Origin: Syngnathus acus
Lineage: Eukaryota; Chordata; Actinopteri; Syngnathiformes; Syngnathidae
Direction: 5' to 3'
Length of the DNA stretch: 64,000 nt
Assembly (NCBI RefSeq): GCF_901709675.1
Contig: NC_051098.1
Location: 1,789,500 to 1,853,499, forward strand
Positions 8,546 to 20,000 of this stretch are shown here, piece by piece (positions within the stretch are counted from its first letter, which is position 1; every line of letters starts with the position of its first letter). A model generated the notes under the pieces. That model worked only from the letters and a program-made list of their open reading frames with translations. It ran no database searches and was not told the origin of the DNA. Made by a program: the position numbers and the translations under genes.

Positions 8546-8935
8546 TGTTAGGGTTGATAGATTAGTTTAATCCTATGATTATGTTGGAATGTAACCTTTA
8601 ATAATTAACCAAACTTGTCCTGTCTTAACAAAGTAGTAAAACAAAGTGCTAAGATCCCTTGAACTGATTGACCAGCTGCAGAGGAAGCAATCAAAGTTGT
8701 TCTGTTTACACAACATCGTAAAACACCCCCTGCTCTGACTTGACCAGAGGCCAGGGGTTCACCCCCAACCTGCTTTTCTCAATACATATGCTCTTGCAAG
8801 AGGCCTAAGTCAGACTTCGTTCGAACATCGCTGTATGCACAGTGACGAACAAATCCTCCATTTGTAAGTGCTCAAAGGGCATACTGTCTCCCGTGTGGTT
8901 CTTGCAAATAAGTTAGCGTGAGCACCACTTTAACA
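8546..8935 (-). repeat. Solo LTR, TGTTAG family, copy 1
   Basis: Starts TGTTAGGGTTGA and ends in TTTAACA after the shared block GGGCATACTGTCTCCCGTGT. Related copies lie at 32228-32678 (same orientation) and 45517-45964 (opposite). It sits inside the C-rich tract next to the neighbouring Gypsy LTR, flanked by C runs that could hide a target duplication. No internal region is attached. The strand is set to that of the surrounding Gypsy element and is uncertain. Confidence 0.7.
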
Positions 8936-9055
8936 CCCCCCCAAAGGGACGGCCCCTGACGTCCCAAAAACATATAGACCACAAGTAAAAAACCCAGACC
9001 CCGCCACCGAACGGGCGGGGGGGGGGGGGGGGGGTACCGCAGACGCGCGTCAACA

Positions 9056-10537
9056 CTAGTCCGAGTCAGACGAACACGTCGACCAAGCACCGTCATCAGG
9101 TGGCACCATTGCCCAGTCGCCCTCCTCTGGACGACTTCGAATGGTATGCCAGTCGGATTGCAACGCCTTCCCTGTCGGAGTGGAACCAGGCTGCGGACGT
9201 GGAAACGCCAGCCGAGAAGGAGACTGAACTGGCTGCGGCTGACGACGAGACCAGATCCGTGGCTGCAGCCTACAGGTGGAGGAAGCGGGGGGCCAAGAGG
9301 CAAGGGCATGGGCTGGAGGTAACGAGCGGGTCTGGGGCAGGGGCTTGCGACAGGTGGTTGGGGGCAAGCAAACCGTTCCCAATTGGATCCCTGCTAGGCG
9401 GGTGCTCCTGGCTCCCTTCCGGCAAGAGGCCACCCAGTGGCCCTCCTCCCTGCAGTATAGGCATACCCTAGTTCTGAGGCGTCTACAACGCTCCTCTGGC
9501 GAAAGCGAGGCGCGTCCAATCTCCATAGGCTCTGGCCAGCTGGACTGGGTGGGAGGAGTGTTCATGGTGCGCTTGCTGGCATGGACGGGTTCCTGGGCGG
9601 AAGACAGGCGAGGCTGGACGACAGGGGCTTCCCCTGACCTCCGAGGTGTCGGGCTGGTGCCACGGCAGCGGGGGGGGCGTGGTCGGTGGGGCCCGAACAG
9701 TAAGGGGAGGGTGACTACGCGGATTCCGCAGGAATTTCCGCTCCCGCTGCCGAGTTTGGATCCGCCGGTCCACTCGGGCCGCTAAGTCCATCGCGTCCTC
9801 CAGGGTCCGAGGGCAATGGTAGGACACCAGCTCGTCCTTCATATATTCGGCGAGCCCGTGGAGGAAGGTACTCACAAGCGCCGGGTGTTCCATCCGCTGC
9901 TGCCAGCCAACGTCTGGTACTTAATCGCATACTCCGCCACCGATCGGCTACCTTGACGCAGTGTCGCCAGTTCCTCGGCGGCGTCTTCGGTGGCGGAACC
10001 CAGGTCAAATAGTCAGAGAAGTTCGTCCGCGAAGGCGTCGAATGAATCACAAGCAGGCGTCATCCTCTCGTATTTGGCCATTCCCCAACGCTGCGCCTCG
10101 CCCGTGAGGTGGGTCAAGGTGGACCCCACCTTGACTGGTTCGCTGGCAAACGTGACCGGTTGGAGAGAGAACATAATGCGGCAGTTCGTCACAAAAGCCC
10201 TGACTTGCTTGGAATCTCCGTCGAACTTGTCCAGATTTCCAAGCCGTGGTACCGGGACGTCCACGAGCCTTCTGGCCTCGGTGACAGGGCTGGGTGTGTG
10301 TGGTGGTGGGTGCAGCGGCAGCCGGAGGAGCAGTGGATTGCTCACTGACAGAGCACGGAGGGTGCCGAGGACTTGGGCCATCTCCTGTCGCTGTTGCTCC
10401 AGCTGTTGCTGCTGTTGCTCCAGCTGTTGCTGCTGTTGCTGCCCCACCTCAATCAGGTTACGGATATCCGCTGATAGACTGCTGACTGCAATCTCGGTCC
10501 GCTCTAGTCGGGACGTCTGGTCACTCGCTGGCTGCAT
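9056..10537 (-). pseudogene. Gypsy-type gag, broken
   Basis: Encodes a capsid-like polyprotein in several frames. The ATG at 10537 is about 20 bp inside the LTR. The first 174 codons include a Gln-rich coiled coil (VGQQQQQQLEQQ, from CAG repeats at 10390-10440) and a retrotransposon gag core (FDGDSKQVRAFV). A TGA at about 10011 stops the frame. Gag-like sequence then continues with FLHGLAEYMKDELVSY and, after another shift, a CCHC knuckle CLYCREEGHWVASC, ending at a stop at 9056. Only about 120 bp (with a poly-G run at 9017-9034) separate this stop from the 3' side, so pol is wholly absent. It is not a working gene. Confidence 0.75.
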
Positions 10538-10556
10538 TATGATGGTCAGTCCGTAC

Positions 10557-11030
10557 TGTTAGGAATCGGGCAGTACAGCCAAATGCAGAGTGACACAGAT
10601 TTATTTAACAAGGGGAAAGGGGAAGTGGAAGCGTAGGCTCGCAGCTGGGTGCAGCTTGTGCCACAGCGCGGCAGATGATTCTGGAGAGCGGCGGCGACAA
10701 GGGGGGCTTGGCATGGACCGCCGCAGAGCCAAGGAGCTGTGCCGGTGGAGAGCGCGGTGGGCAAATCACGTAGCGAGGACGTGTGCTTACGGAGATCGTA
10801 GTCGAGGCCGAGCATGGAGTCAGGGCGGGCAGCTGGCAAGACAAGACGGGTGACAGGCAAAACGGGTCGGCAACGGGAGTCAGACGGGACAAACGCAATG
10901 AGCTTACGAATAGCATCACGGGACGGACTGACAATCTGGAGTTGCGCTGGCTGCGTTGATATAGTCCGCTCAACGAGCCAGTGGCAGGTGACAGGGATCA
11001 TGCTGATTGGAGGGGCGCGGCCGAGCGGCA
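10557..11030 (-). repeat. LTR of the Gypsy-type element (5' LTR, end missing)
   Basis: Matches 8014-8535 from its TGTTAGGAATCGGG end to GAGCGGCA at about 11030, where similarity stops. The last 20 or so bases of the other LTR, including CACGTGACA, are missing, so this LTR is truncated and no target duplication can be read. Confidence 0.8.
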
Positions 11031-11509
11031 CGCGCGTTTAGTGAAAGGCGAAATCCGTTCTCGTGCAGCAAACAGTACCAGCTTGTTTTCAATAAAAACA
11101 TGAAGAACACACTTTTGTGTTTGTCAATTTCCATCAGTAGAAGCTTGGTTGTTGTTTTTTTATTTTTTTATTAAAGTTCTCACTCGCGTTCTGCGCGAGG
11201 TGCATTCAATGACCACTAACAGTCGGAAAACTCATTAATTTTGCCAAAAAGGAATGAGTATTTGAGCGTGCACATTGCAGGGAGTATGTGGAGGCATACA
11301 ATAATTTACTAGCCTGACTTTTTCTGTGTCTTCTGTGTGTGGGTATTTTTCTAGCAAGTGTAGAAAATTAGAACAGGTTCCCCTCTCCTCAAGCAAAGCT
11401 TGGAGGTCAAGAATAAAGTGACATTTTTGTTATAAAGGTTTGAAAAAGTAAAACTAAAACTGTTGATTTGGGCTTCTGTGTGTTTTACACAGAACAATGG
11501 AGAAAGTGT
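11031..11509. other. Unassigned sequence
   Basis: AT-rich, no coding or repeat family recognised. Confidence 0.4.
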
Positions 11510-11608
11510 GACTCAAGGCATGCAATTTTTGCTTTTACTTACAAACATTTCTACTTACAAACCCGATCGCGTAACCAATTAAGTTTGTCAGTAGAGGTAC
11601 CACTGTAT
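11510..11608 (+). mobile_element. mariner/Tigger-like terminal inverted repeat, 3' end only
   Basis: Contains AACCAATTAAGTTTGTCAG followed by GTAGAGGTACCACTGTA, the right end of a TACAGTGGTACC-type Tc1/mariner element, next to TA. The matching left end is not in the flank. Confidence 0.55.
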
Positions 11609-11789
11609 TTATGTCTAATGTCCCCAAGCGGAAGCATGTAAATACACCTTGTGCACAATTACTGCGAATTTGTATTTTTGAGGACTAATTGTCTGATTGA
11701 AAGACAGTGACTGCAGTCAATCCAAAATGTTAATAAACTTCAATCTGATTATTTCATAAAGTAAAACTGAGGTTTTGGCTTTCTAAGGA

Positions 11790-12251
11790 GAAAATCTGTG
11801 CGTGCACAATTATTAGGCAACTGTTAGTGTACAGAAGTATGATGCAACTAAATGAAAAACGACAATGTTCCCACATCACTTGTTTATTTTCATCTGTTTA
11901 AGTGAGAATAATAAACAACTCAAAATTTACAAATTGACATTTCAAAAAAAAAAAATCAGTGACCAATATAGCCACCCTTCTTTTCAATAACAGCCACAAG
12001 CCTTCCATTCATGGTCAGTTTCTTGATCTGATAACAATCAATTTTCCGTGCTGCAGCAACCACAGCCTCCCAGACACTGTTCAGAGAGGTGTACTGTCTT
12101 CCTCCACTGTAAATCTCCCGTTTGAGAAGGGCCCACATGTTCTCAATAGGTTTTAGGTCAGGTGAGGAAGGGGGCCATGTCATCATTCTTTCATCTCTAA
12201 GGTCTTTATTGGCTAGCCATGCAGTGCAGCACTTCGATGCATGCTCTAGAG
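11790..12251 (-). pseudogene. Tc1-like transposase C-terminus
   Basis: Minus-strand 12243-11956 reads WPPSSPDLKPIENMWALLK, the last acidic segment of the DDE catalytic core of Tc1 transposases, then a normal Tc1 end. The flanking CACAATTATTAGGCAACTG at about 11804 is a terminal-repeat-like sequence. The N-terminal two thirds, including the DNA-binding domain and the first two catalytic Asp, are missing; the 5' side is cut by hAT sequence at 12252. Confidence 0.8.
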
Positions 12252-12352
12252 CAGGGGCCACCAACATGGTGCCCGCATGAGTCGCCCGCAGGACTGTTCT
12301 AAAATTAGCTCAAATAGCGGCACTTGTCAGTGAGCTGCATCTATTTATTTTA
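12252..12352 (+). mobile_element. hAT element 5' end scrap
   Basis: CAGGGGCCACCAACATGGTG and the next 80 bp match the left end of the hAT element at 43612. It is interrupted by the next element at a TA. Confidence 0.7.
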
Positions 12353-12615
12353 CAGTCAAACCTCGGTTTCCGAACGTCCCGGTTCTCGAACAAATCGGAA
12401 TTTGAACAAAAAAATCGAGATTTTTTTGCGTTGGTTGTTGAACAAAATTCGGAGGTCGAACCTCGCGAGATGAGCTGGGAGGACCCAAGAAAACCCGACC
12501 GCGCGGCCCGGATGCCGACTGACTCCGTAGTTATTGTATTTTTGTTACTTTGAGGATTGTATTAACCCCTAATCATGCCTCCAAAGAAAGCAAGTTGGAG
12601 TAGTAAAGCCATCCT
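12353..12615 (+). mobile_element. pogo/Tigger-like element, 5' end
   Basis: Begins CAGTCAAACCTCGGTTTCC after a TA and continues through the CGAAC-rich subterminal repeats to an ATG at 12575 (MPPKKAS). This is the 5' end and start codon region of a pogo-type transposase gene. It is cut by LINE-A at about 12616; the rest is missing. Confidence 0.65.
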
Positions 12616-13663
12616 AAAACGGTCCTCTGAGGATGCCATCTGCTCTGCCCTACACTCGGCCCTCACCCACCTGGAGGGGAGGGACTCGTATGTGAGGTTG
12701 CTGTTTGTGGACTTCAGTTCTGCCTTCAACACCATTGTGCCGCAGCGTCTCATCAGCAAACTTGACGAGCTGGGCCTCAGTACCTGCCTCTGCAACTGGC
12801 TACTGGACTTCCTCTGTCAGAGGCCACAGGTGGTACGTGTTGGCGACAAGATCTCCGCCAGCATCACGCTGAGCACAGGGGCCCCCCAAGGCTGCGTGCT
12901 CAGTCCGCTGCTCTTCACCCTCCTGACGCATGACTGCGCTGCCACCTGCAGCGGCAACCGCATAGTGAAGTTTGCTGACGACACGACTCTGGTGGGTCTC
13001 ATCACCAAGGGAGACGAGACTCAATACAGGCTGGAGGTTGACCTTCTGACCGCGTGGTGCAGGGACAACAACCTCCTGCTGAACGTCGACAAGACCAAGG
13101 AGATTGTTGTTGACTTCCGGAAGGGTCACGCCCAACACCTGCCGCTGACCATCGACGGTGCTGTGGTGGAGCGAGTGAGCAGCGCCAGGTTCCTGGGGGT
13201 GCACATCAGTGATGATCTCTCCTGGTCCACCAACACCGCGTCGCTGGCGAAGAAGGCCCAGCGCCGCCTGTACTTCCTTCGGAAACTCAGGCGAGCGGGG
13301 GCTCCTCCGGCCGTCATGACTACTTTTTACCGCGGCACCATTGAGAGCGTCCTCTCCAGCTGTATTGCTGTCTGGGGTGGCAGCTGCACTGACCAAGACT
13401 TGAAGGCCCTGCAGCGCATAGTGAAAACGGCTAGTAAGACTATTGGTGCTTCTCTCCCCTCCTTGAAGGACATTTACACCTCCCATCTCACCCGCAAGGC
13501 GACCAAGATTGTGAGTGATGTGAGTCACCCCGCTCACTCTTTGTTTGAACTTCTGCCCTCTGGGAGGCGGTACAGGAGCCTGCACTCCCGCACCACCAGA
13601 CTCTCCAACAGCTTCGTACTCCAGGCTGTTAGGATCCTGAACTCGCTCCCCCTTTCAGCGTAG
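12575..13663 (+). CDS. LINE-A reverse transcriptase fused to a pogo-like start
   Basis: 362 codons open. The first 14 or so come from the pogo-like element; from [20 protein letters not shown] onward it is the RT of a CR1/L2/Rex-group LINE. Motifs: [13 protein letters not shown] (A), [15 protein letters not shown] (B), [11 protein letters not shown] (C), then FLGVHI and the C-terminal [12 protein letters not shown]. The catalytic Asp pair is kept. The endonuclease and N-terminal RT are lost by 5' truncation. The open frame is an accident of insertion phase; there is no evidence that it is expressed. Confidence 0.75.
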   Translation: MPPKKASWSSKAILKRSSEDAICSALHSALTHLEGRDSYVRLLFVDFSSAFNTIVPQRLISKLDELGLSTCLCNWLLDFLCQRPQVVRVGDKISASITLSTGAPQGCVLSPLLFTLLTHDCAATCSGNRIVKFADDTTLVGLITKGDETQYRLEVDLLTAWCRDNNLLLNVDKTKEIVVDFRKGHAQHLPLTIDGAVVERVSSARFLGVHISDDLSWSTNTASLAKKAQRRLYFLRKLRRAGAPPAVMTTFYRGTIESVLSSCIAVWGGSCTDQDLKALQRIVKTASKTIGASLPSLKDIYTSHLTRKATKIVSDVSHPAHSLFELLPSGRRYRSLHSRTTRLSNSFVLQAVRILNSLPLSA

Positions 13664-13935
13664 CGTCCTGTTCTTGCTGTATGCACACTGGCTCGGTTTT
13701 GCCCCTCATATTTAATGGGTTATTGGTCTGTTAGTTATTCATCGCTCATTTTATTTTATTTTATTTATTATTTATTATTTATGGTTTGTGCCTTCTTGTT
13801 TTTGTTTTGTGTCGCCTACTTGTATGTCTCGTCACCGTGGGATGGAGGAAACGGAATTTCGGTTTCTTTGTGTGTCTTGACATATGAAGGGATTGACAAT
13901 AAAGCTGACTTTGACTTTGACTTTGACTTTGAATA
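12616..13935 (+). mobile_element. LINE-A copy 1 (CR1/L2/Rex group), 5' truncated
   Basis: RT to 3' end. The 3' UTR carries GTGTGTCTTGACATATGAAG and ACAATAAAGC, then a (TTTGAC)n tail at 13909-13932, the same ending as at 26640 and 33519. It is inserted after pogo-like sequence on the left; AT-rich tandem repeat follows on the right. Confidence 0.85.
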
Positions 13936-14556
13936 TTTCCCCCATTCGTTGTAATGGCACATTCAACATTTCACATTTACGTCGTTCCAGTTTGAAATTC
14001 ACATCATTCAGCACATTCAATTCACATAGAGGAAGATTTTTCGATATTCCCAAAGTTGCCAAATTAAAAAATGTCATGTTTTCATGTGTAAAATTTCCCC
14101 AAAATTTCATTTTTCACCTCTAATTTCTACATTTTTCAACCGATTCAACCCGCTCCAACTTTCAACTGTTCATCTTGTGCCTACCCATTCCACAACCTCC
14201 CACTTACCAAAAATTCCAAATTTTCAATTTTGAAATTCACGCCAAATTCTCCAAAATTTCGTTTTTCAACTCTAATTTCTACATTTTTCAACCAATTCAA
14301 CCCGTTCCGACTTTCAACTGTTCATCTTTTGCCGACCTATTCCACAACTTCCCACTTACCAAAAATTCCAAATTTTCAATTTTGAAATTCACGCCAAATT
14401 CTCCAAAATGTTCTTCTTTCCTTCTAATTTCTACATTTTTCAACCGATTCAACCCATTCCAACTTTATTCACTTTGTTCACCTAATGCTTAACATATTCA
14501 CCCCTTCACCCCCACTTCCACTATGCTTACTCAAGTCGCCCCTTCACCCCCTACTT

Positions 14557-14860
14557 CCACAGTGTGGCGGCCATCTTGGATTGACCCAGAAGTGCCCCAA
14601 AATGAACACGAAGTGACCCAATATGAACAGGAAGTGAAACGGAAGTGCCCCAATTTTAACAGGAGTGAACCGGAAGTGCCCCAAATCAAACCGGAAGTGA
14701 CCCAAATAAACCGGAAGTGGCATTTTTAAACCGGAAGTGACCCCAAATAAACCGGAAGTGACCTCAGATAAACCGGAAGTGACCTATATTAAACCAGAAG
14801 TGACCCAAATCAAACCGGAAGTGACCTTATTTCAACAAGAAGTGCCCTAAATAGCTACAT
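14557..14860 (+). promoter_or_regulatory. ETS/GABP-motif array, block 1
   Basis: Seven exact ACCGGAAGTG words, the GABPA/ETS consensus, plus several one-base variants, all in the same orientation at about 18-25 bp spacing. Just upstream, GCGGCCATCTTG is close to the YY1 consensus (reverse CAAGATGGC). Binding is inferred from motif only. Confidence 0.4.
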
Positions 14861-15585
14861 TTGCGCTAACTTTTGCATTTTTTGTCCGATTAAACCCGTT
14901 TCAACATTTTAACCCAAAAAGTGAACCTCCTGAAGCCGTTTTTTTCGTTTTGTTCCAAATTTCAAAACATTTTGGCGCAATTGCTTTTTTTTTAAATTCC
15001 CATTCATTCTCTATGGGGATTCAACATTTGCTCTAACTTCTACATTTTTTAACTGATTCAACCAATTCCAACTTTCAACTGTTCATCTTTTGCCTACCTA
15101 TTCCACAACTTCCCACTTACCAAAAATTAAAAATTTTCAAATTTGAAATTTGCTACAATTTCCTTTTTCTACTCTAATTTCTACATTTTTTTATCGATTC
15201 AACCCATTCAAACTTTCAACTGTTCATCTCTTGCCTACCTATTCCACAACTTCCCACTTACCAAAAGTTCCAAATTTGAAATTCAACCAAATTCTCCAAA
15301 ATTTCGTTTTTCTACTCTAATTTCTACATTTTTCAACCGATTCAACCCATTCCAACTTTCAACTGTTCATCTTTTGCCTACCTATTCCACAACTTCCCAC
15401 TTACCAAAAATTCCAAACTTTCAAATTTGAAATTCAACCAAATTCTCCAAAATTTCGTTTTTCTGCTCTAATTTCTACATTTTTCGACCGATTCAACCCA
15501 TTCCAACTTTATTCACCTTATGTTTACCATCATCACCCCCATTCACCCCCACTACCACTATGCTTACACAATTCAACCATTCATT

Positions 15586-15930
15586 CCAGTGTGGCGGCCA
15601 TCTTGGATTGACCCTGAAGCGCCCCCAATGAACCCAGAATGAACCGGAAGTGCCCAAATCAAACCGGAAGTGACCACAAATAGACCGGAAGTGACCTCAG
15701 GTAAACCGGAAGTGACCCCAAATCAAACCGGGAGTGACCTCACGTAAACCGGAAGTGACACAAATAAACAGGAAGTGACCTTTTTAAACCGGAAGTGACC
15801 CCAAATAAACCGGAAGTGACCTCTGCTAAACCGGACGTGCACTAAATTAAACCGGAAGTGCCCCAAATAAACCGGAATTGACCTTATTTCATCAAGAAAT
15901 GCCTTAAATGAAACCAGAAGTGACCTAAAT
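15586..15930 (+). promoter_or_regulatory. ETS/GABP-motif array, block 2
   Basis: Eight exact ACCGGAAGTG words and several variants (CCGGGAGTG, CCGGACGTG, CAGGAAGTG), again preceded by the YY1-like GCGGCCATCTTG at about 15594. It is the homologous position in the next 1.03-kb repeat. Confidence 0.4.
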
Positions 15931-16195
15931 ATAACATTTACTTTTTGTCCAATTTCTAAATTTTTGTGAACCTCTTGAACCGATTCAACCCATTTCAACT
16001 TTAAACTGTTCATCTTTTTCCTACCTATTCCACAACTTCCCACTTACCAAAAATTCCAAATTTTAAATTTTGAAATTCACGCCAAATTCTCCAAAATTTT
16101 GTTTTTTCCTTCTAATTTCTGCATTTTCAACCGATTCAACCCATTCCAACTTTCAACTGTTCATCATTTGCCTACGTATTCCACAACTTCCCACT

Positions 16196-16440
16196 GAAGC
16201 TGAAAGACTGCGCTGGGGAGCTGACGGTTGTCTACACGGACATCTTTAACATTTCCCTGCAGCAGGCCATCGTCCCTTCGTGTTTCAAGGCTGCCACCAT
16301 CGTACCTGTGCCGAAGAAACCTGCTCCGTCCTGCTTCAATGACTACCGCCCCATGGCACTGACGCCCATCATCATGAAGTGCTTTGAGCGGCTTGTCATG
16401 GAGCACATCAGATCCATTCTCCCCCCACCATAGACCCCTT
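16196..16440 (+). pseudogene. LINE-A copy 2, left part (RT N-terminus)
   Basis: Plus-strand translation gives LKDCAGELT, then [20 protein letters not shown] and [17 protein letters not shown], the start of the RT domain also seen in copy 3. It stops at a LINE-B insertion and resumes at 24795. One stop is visible at the right end (CCATAGACC). Confidence 0.8.
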
Positions 16441-16516
16441 CCAAGATTCAAGAGTTTTTATTCGCCATGTTTGAGCGTGCCAAACAAGGAATTTGACTTC
16501 GGTAAAACACACCCTC

Positions 16517-16971
16517 TTTCCTGCTCTCCTTGTGTGTGTTTCTAACACCAATTCAGCAGTAAGCCTAACTCCTGCTAAGGTAGACACTGAGTCAGGGTAT
16601 AGCTTCCAAAGCTCCTTTTTATTGCAGTGTTCTCCCAAAACATGGAGTAAAACTGAAAAGCGATACAGAAAAAATACGACATAAACATTTATACTTACAA
16701 TAAAGACTCCTCATAAATAATACGAAAATATGATAGAGCTTTAAAGTATAAATGGAAACTTACAGACGATGATGTCGAAGGCACAAACAGAAACAAGGAT
16801 GACCATGGATGAACACTTGACTAGCACTAGCTGCACACGGTTTGTTGTGATTAAAACAAAATGGCCGACGGCCGACTTCCTGCTAGACATCGCCTTCAAA
16901 ATAAAAGTCTATCTATCAAACGCAATATAAACCAATATAATAGTCAAACAGACAAGTTTCGGGGCAGAACA
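16517..16971 (-). repeat. BEL/Pao 3' LTR
   Basis: 455 bp, about 99% identical to 22927-23383. AATAAA signals are not clear-cut; short AT-rich runs lie in the middle. Confidence 0.95.
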
Positions 16972-17034
16972 CTCCCCGCCTGGTATCTGACAAGATGCCA
17001 CACATTGAACTAAAACATCCTACAGTTAAACGTT

Positions 17035-20000
17035 TCAGTCCTGCCATTTCAGAAGCAGAATAATCTCTGTAACTGGTCTAAAGAACTTCTTCACGGATCC
17101 ATCTTTAACAACTCTCATCTCGACCTTGCGAACTCTTCCATCACGTCCAGGAAAGGTCTTAGTCACAAGGGCCATGGGCCAGTCGTTACGACACGTTTTA
17201 CTGTCCTTCAACATAACGACATCCCCATCCACAATGTTAGGTCTCGATTCCTGCCATTTGTGTCGAACTTGCAGAGTGTGCAGGTATTCGCGCTTCCAGC
17301 GACTCCAGAATTGATCAGCCAACCTTTGTACCTGGCGCCACTGCTGCTTGAATAAGTCTTTGCCGGTGAACTTCCCAGATGGAGGTAGAAAACTTTGCTT
17401 GTTAGTAAGGAGCATTGCCGGTGTGAGTATCTGAGGAGCATCTGGATCAGATGAAATAGAAACAAGCAGTCTAGAGTTGATAATGGCTGTCACCTCTGCC
17501 ATAAAAGTGCACAGGACTTCATGGGTCAAACTTGAGGAGTGAGTACGCATCAGCATTGAATCCAAAATCCTCCTTGCGACTCCGATCATGCGTTCCCACG
17601 CACCGCCCATGTGTGAGGAGTGTGGTGGATTGAAATGCCATGAACAACCTTGACTGTTGGTGTATGTTTGGACCTCTGATTCCTTCAGAACTTTCTCAAA
17701 CTCCAGCTCTTTACAAGCACCAATGAAGTTGGTTCCACGGTCTGAGTGTAGCTGTTGAGAAGGGCCACGGATTGCAAAGAACCTTCTCAGGGAGTTGATG
17801 AAGGAGGAAGTATCCATGGACTCAATCACCTCTATATGGACGGCGCGGGTACTCAAGCATGTGAACAGAACAGCCCATCGTTTACTTTGAGCTAAGCCTC
17901 CTCTTGTGCGCCTTGCTGTCACAAACCAGGGACCGAAGACATCCACACCAGTGTATGTAAAGGGAGGTGAAGTGCTCAACCGTTCTTGGGGAAGGTCCGA
18001 CATTTTCTGCCTCTCTCTTCTTCCACGAAGTTTAAGACAGGTGACACATCCATGTAAAATACTGCTTATGCGTCTCTTACCACCAATCAACCAAATGCCA
18101 GCGGCTCGTACAGCGCCCTCTGTGAAACTTCGGCCCTGGTGTTCAACCCGTTCGTGATGATGTCTTATGAGCAATGTGGACACATGATGTTTACCTGGCA
18201 GAATGATTGGATGTTTTTCAGGATCGCTGAGATCTGCCAGCTTCAGTCTCCCTCCAATCCTCAACAAGCCATCTGGGCCTATAACAGGATTTAGTTTTGA
18301 CAATGAACTTTTCTTGTTAACGTCTTGCCCCTTGGAGAGGGAGTCATATTCTTCAGAAAAGCAGGCTCTTTGTACAGCACGAAGGATGACTTCAGATGAC
18401 TTTGACAACTCATCGACACTGTGAGGCTTTGAACACTGATGCCATCCAGAACATACAGTGACATCCCCGTTTGTTGACTTAAAAGAACGAGTTACATGGA
18501 GAAGAGTTGCCACCGCTCTTTGCAAGGACTTCCAAGATGAGAATCTTTCAAATCTCTCTGGATCCAAGCGCTTGTCTCTTTGGCCCGTCATGCAACTTGT
18601 TACTTGTGGTCGGATCTCCACATCTGAGTCTGGATCGATGATTTCAAATGACTGTTGATGCTCAGTGGCTGCTTGTGGTTTGTATAGAAAGGCTGGACCT
18701 GTGAACCAGTTGGTTTGTGTGAGGATGGAAGCTTGAACCAATCTGGAGGCATGGTCAGCTGGGTTGTGTTCCGTAGGCACGTACCGCCATTGCTTTGGGT
18801 CTGTGGATTGCCGGATCCTTTGAACTCTGTTGTGGACATACACGTAGAAACGTTTTGACTGATTATGTATATATCCCAGCACCACTTTACTGTCACAATA
18901 AAAGGTGACTGCGTCAAGTGGAAGATCAATCTCTTGAACGATGAGTTCAGCCATTTCTACAGCTAGCACTGCCGCACAAAGTTCCAGTCTGGGAATGGTG
19001 GGTTCGCTGGGAGGAGAAAGTTTGGCTTTTCCAAAGATGAAACCCACGTGGATCTGGCCATCCTCGTTAGTTGTTCTGAGGTATGCGACAGCACCAATAG
19101 CTTTTGTAGAGGCATCAGAGAAGATGCAGATCTCCTTTTGCTTTGCCTTGGAAGGAGAAGTGGTGGTATAAGCACGAGGAATGTGAAGATGTTGCAATTC
19201 CTGTAGAGAATCTCTCCACGTTTCCCACACTTTAAGTTTGTCTTGGGGAAGAAGAACGTCCCATTCAGTTCCTTCAAGAGTAAGCTCTCTCAATAGTGAC
19301 TTTCCTTGAATGGTCACAGGAGCAACAAAGCCAAGCGGGTCGAAAAGACTGTTTATTGTAGAAAGAATCCCACGACGTGTGAATGGCTTGTCATTGACTG
19401 ACACTTGGAAGGTGAAAGTGTCTATTTTGATTTCCCAGCTCAAACCAAGACTTCTTTGTGTGGGCGCCGTTTCTGTTCCGAGATAGAGATCTTTAATGTC
19501 TTTAGCATGATCCCCTGCTGGAAATGCTGTCAGGACTCTAACACTGTTAGACGTGATCTTGTGGAGTCTCAAGTTTGACTCCGACAGAGAAGCTTGAGTC
19601 TTTTGCAGCAGAGCAATTGCTTCCTCTTCGGTGGGTGTTGAGACCAGGCCATCGTCAACATAAAAATCTCGCTCCACAAAGTGTCTGGTGTCTGACCCGT
19701 ACTGCTGTTCTCCCTGCTGGGCTGCTCTTCTGAGACAATAGGTGGCCACAGCTGGGGAAGGGCTATTGCCAAATACATGTACCTTCATCCGGTATTCGAC
19801 AATGTCTTTGCTGGGGTCGTTCTCTCGGAACCAGAGGAAGCGCAAGTAATCTCGGTGGTCCTCTCTTACGACAAAACAATGGAACATCTGTTCGATGTCT
19901 GCCGTAACAGCTATTTTCTCCCTCCTGAAGCGAATGAGAACTCCAATGAGACTGTTATTCAGGTCTGGCCCGGTGAGCAGGACATTGTTGAGTGAGAGGC

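Larger units (their letters stand above)
13936..16195. repeat. AT-rich tandem repeat with two CCGGAAGTG blocks
   Basis: Units of about 147-150 bp start with CTAATTTCTACATTTTTCAA (for example 14120, 14270, 14424, then 15174, 15319, 15466). They alternate with two blocks (about 14560-14860 and 15590-15930) built of short units around AAACCGGAAGTGACC. Both blocks open with GTGTGGCGGCCATCTTGG, 1,029 bp apart, so the whole forms a higher-order repeat of about 1.03 kb. The repeat resumes at 26641-26738 beyond the LINE-A/LINE-B/BEL nest. Confidence 0.8.
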
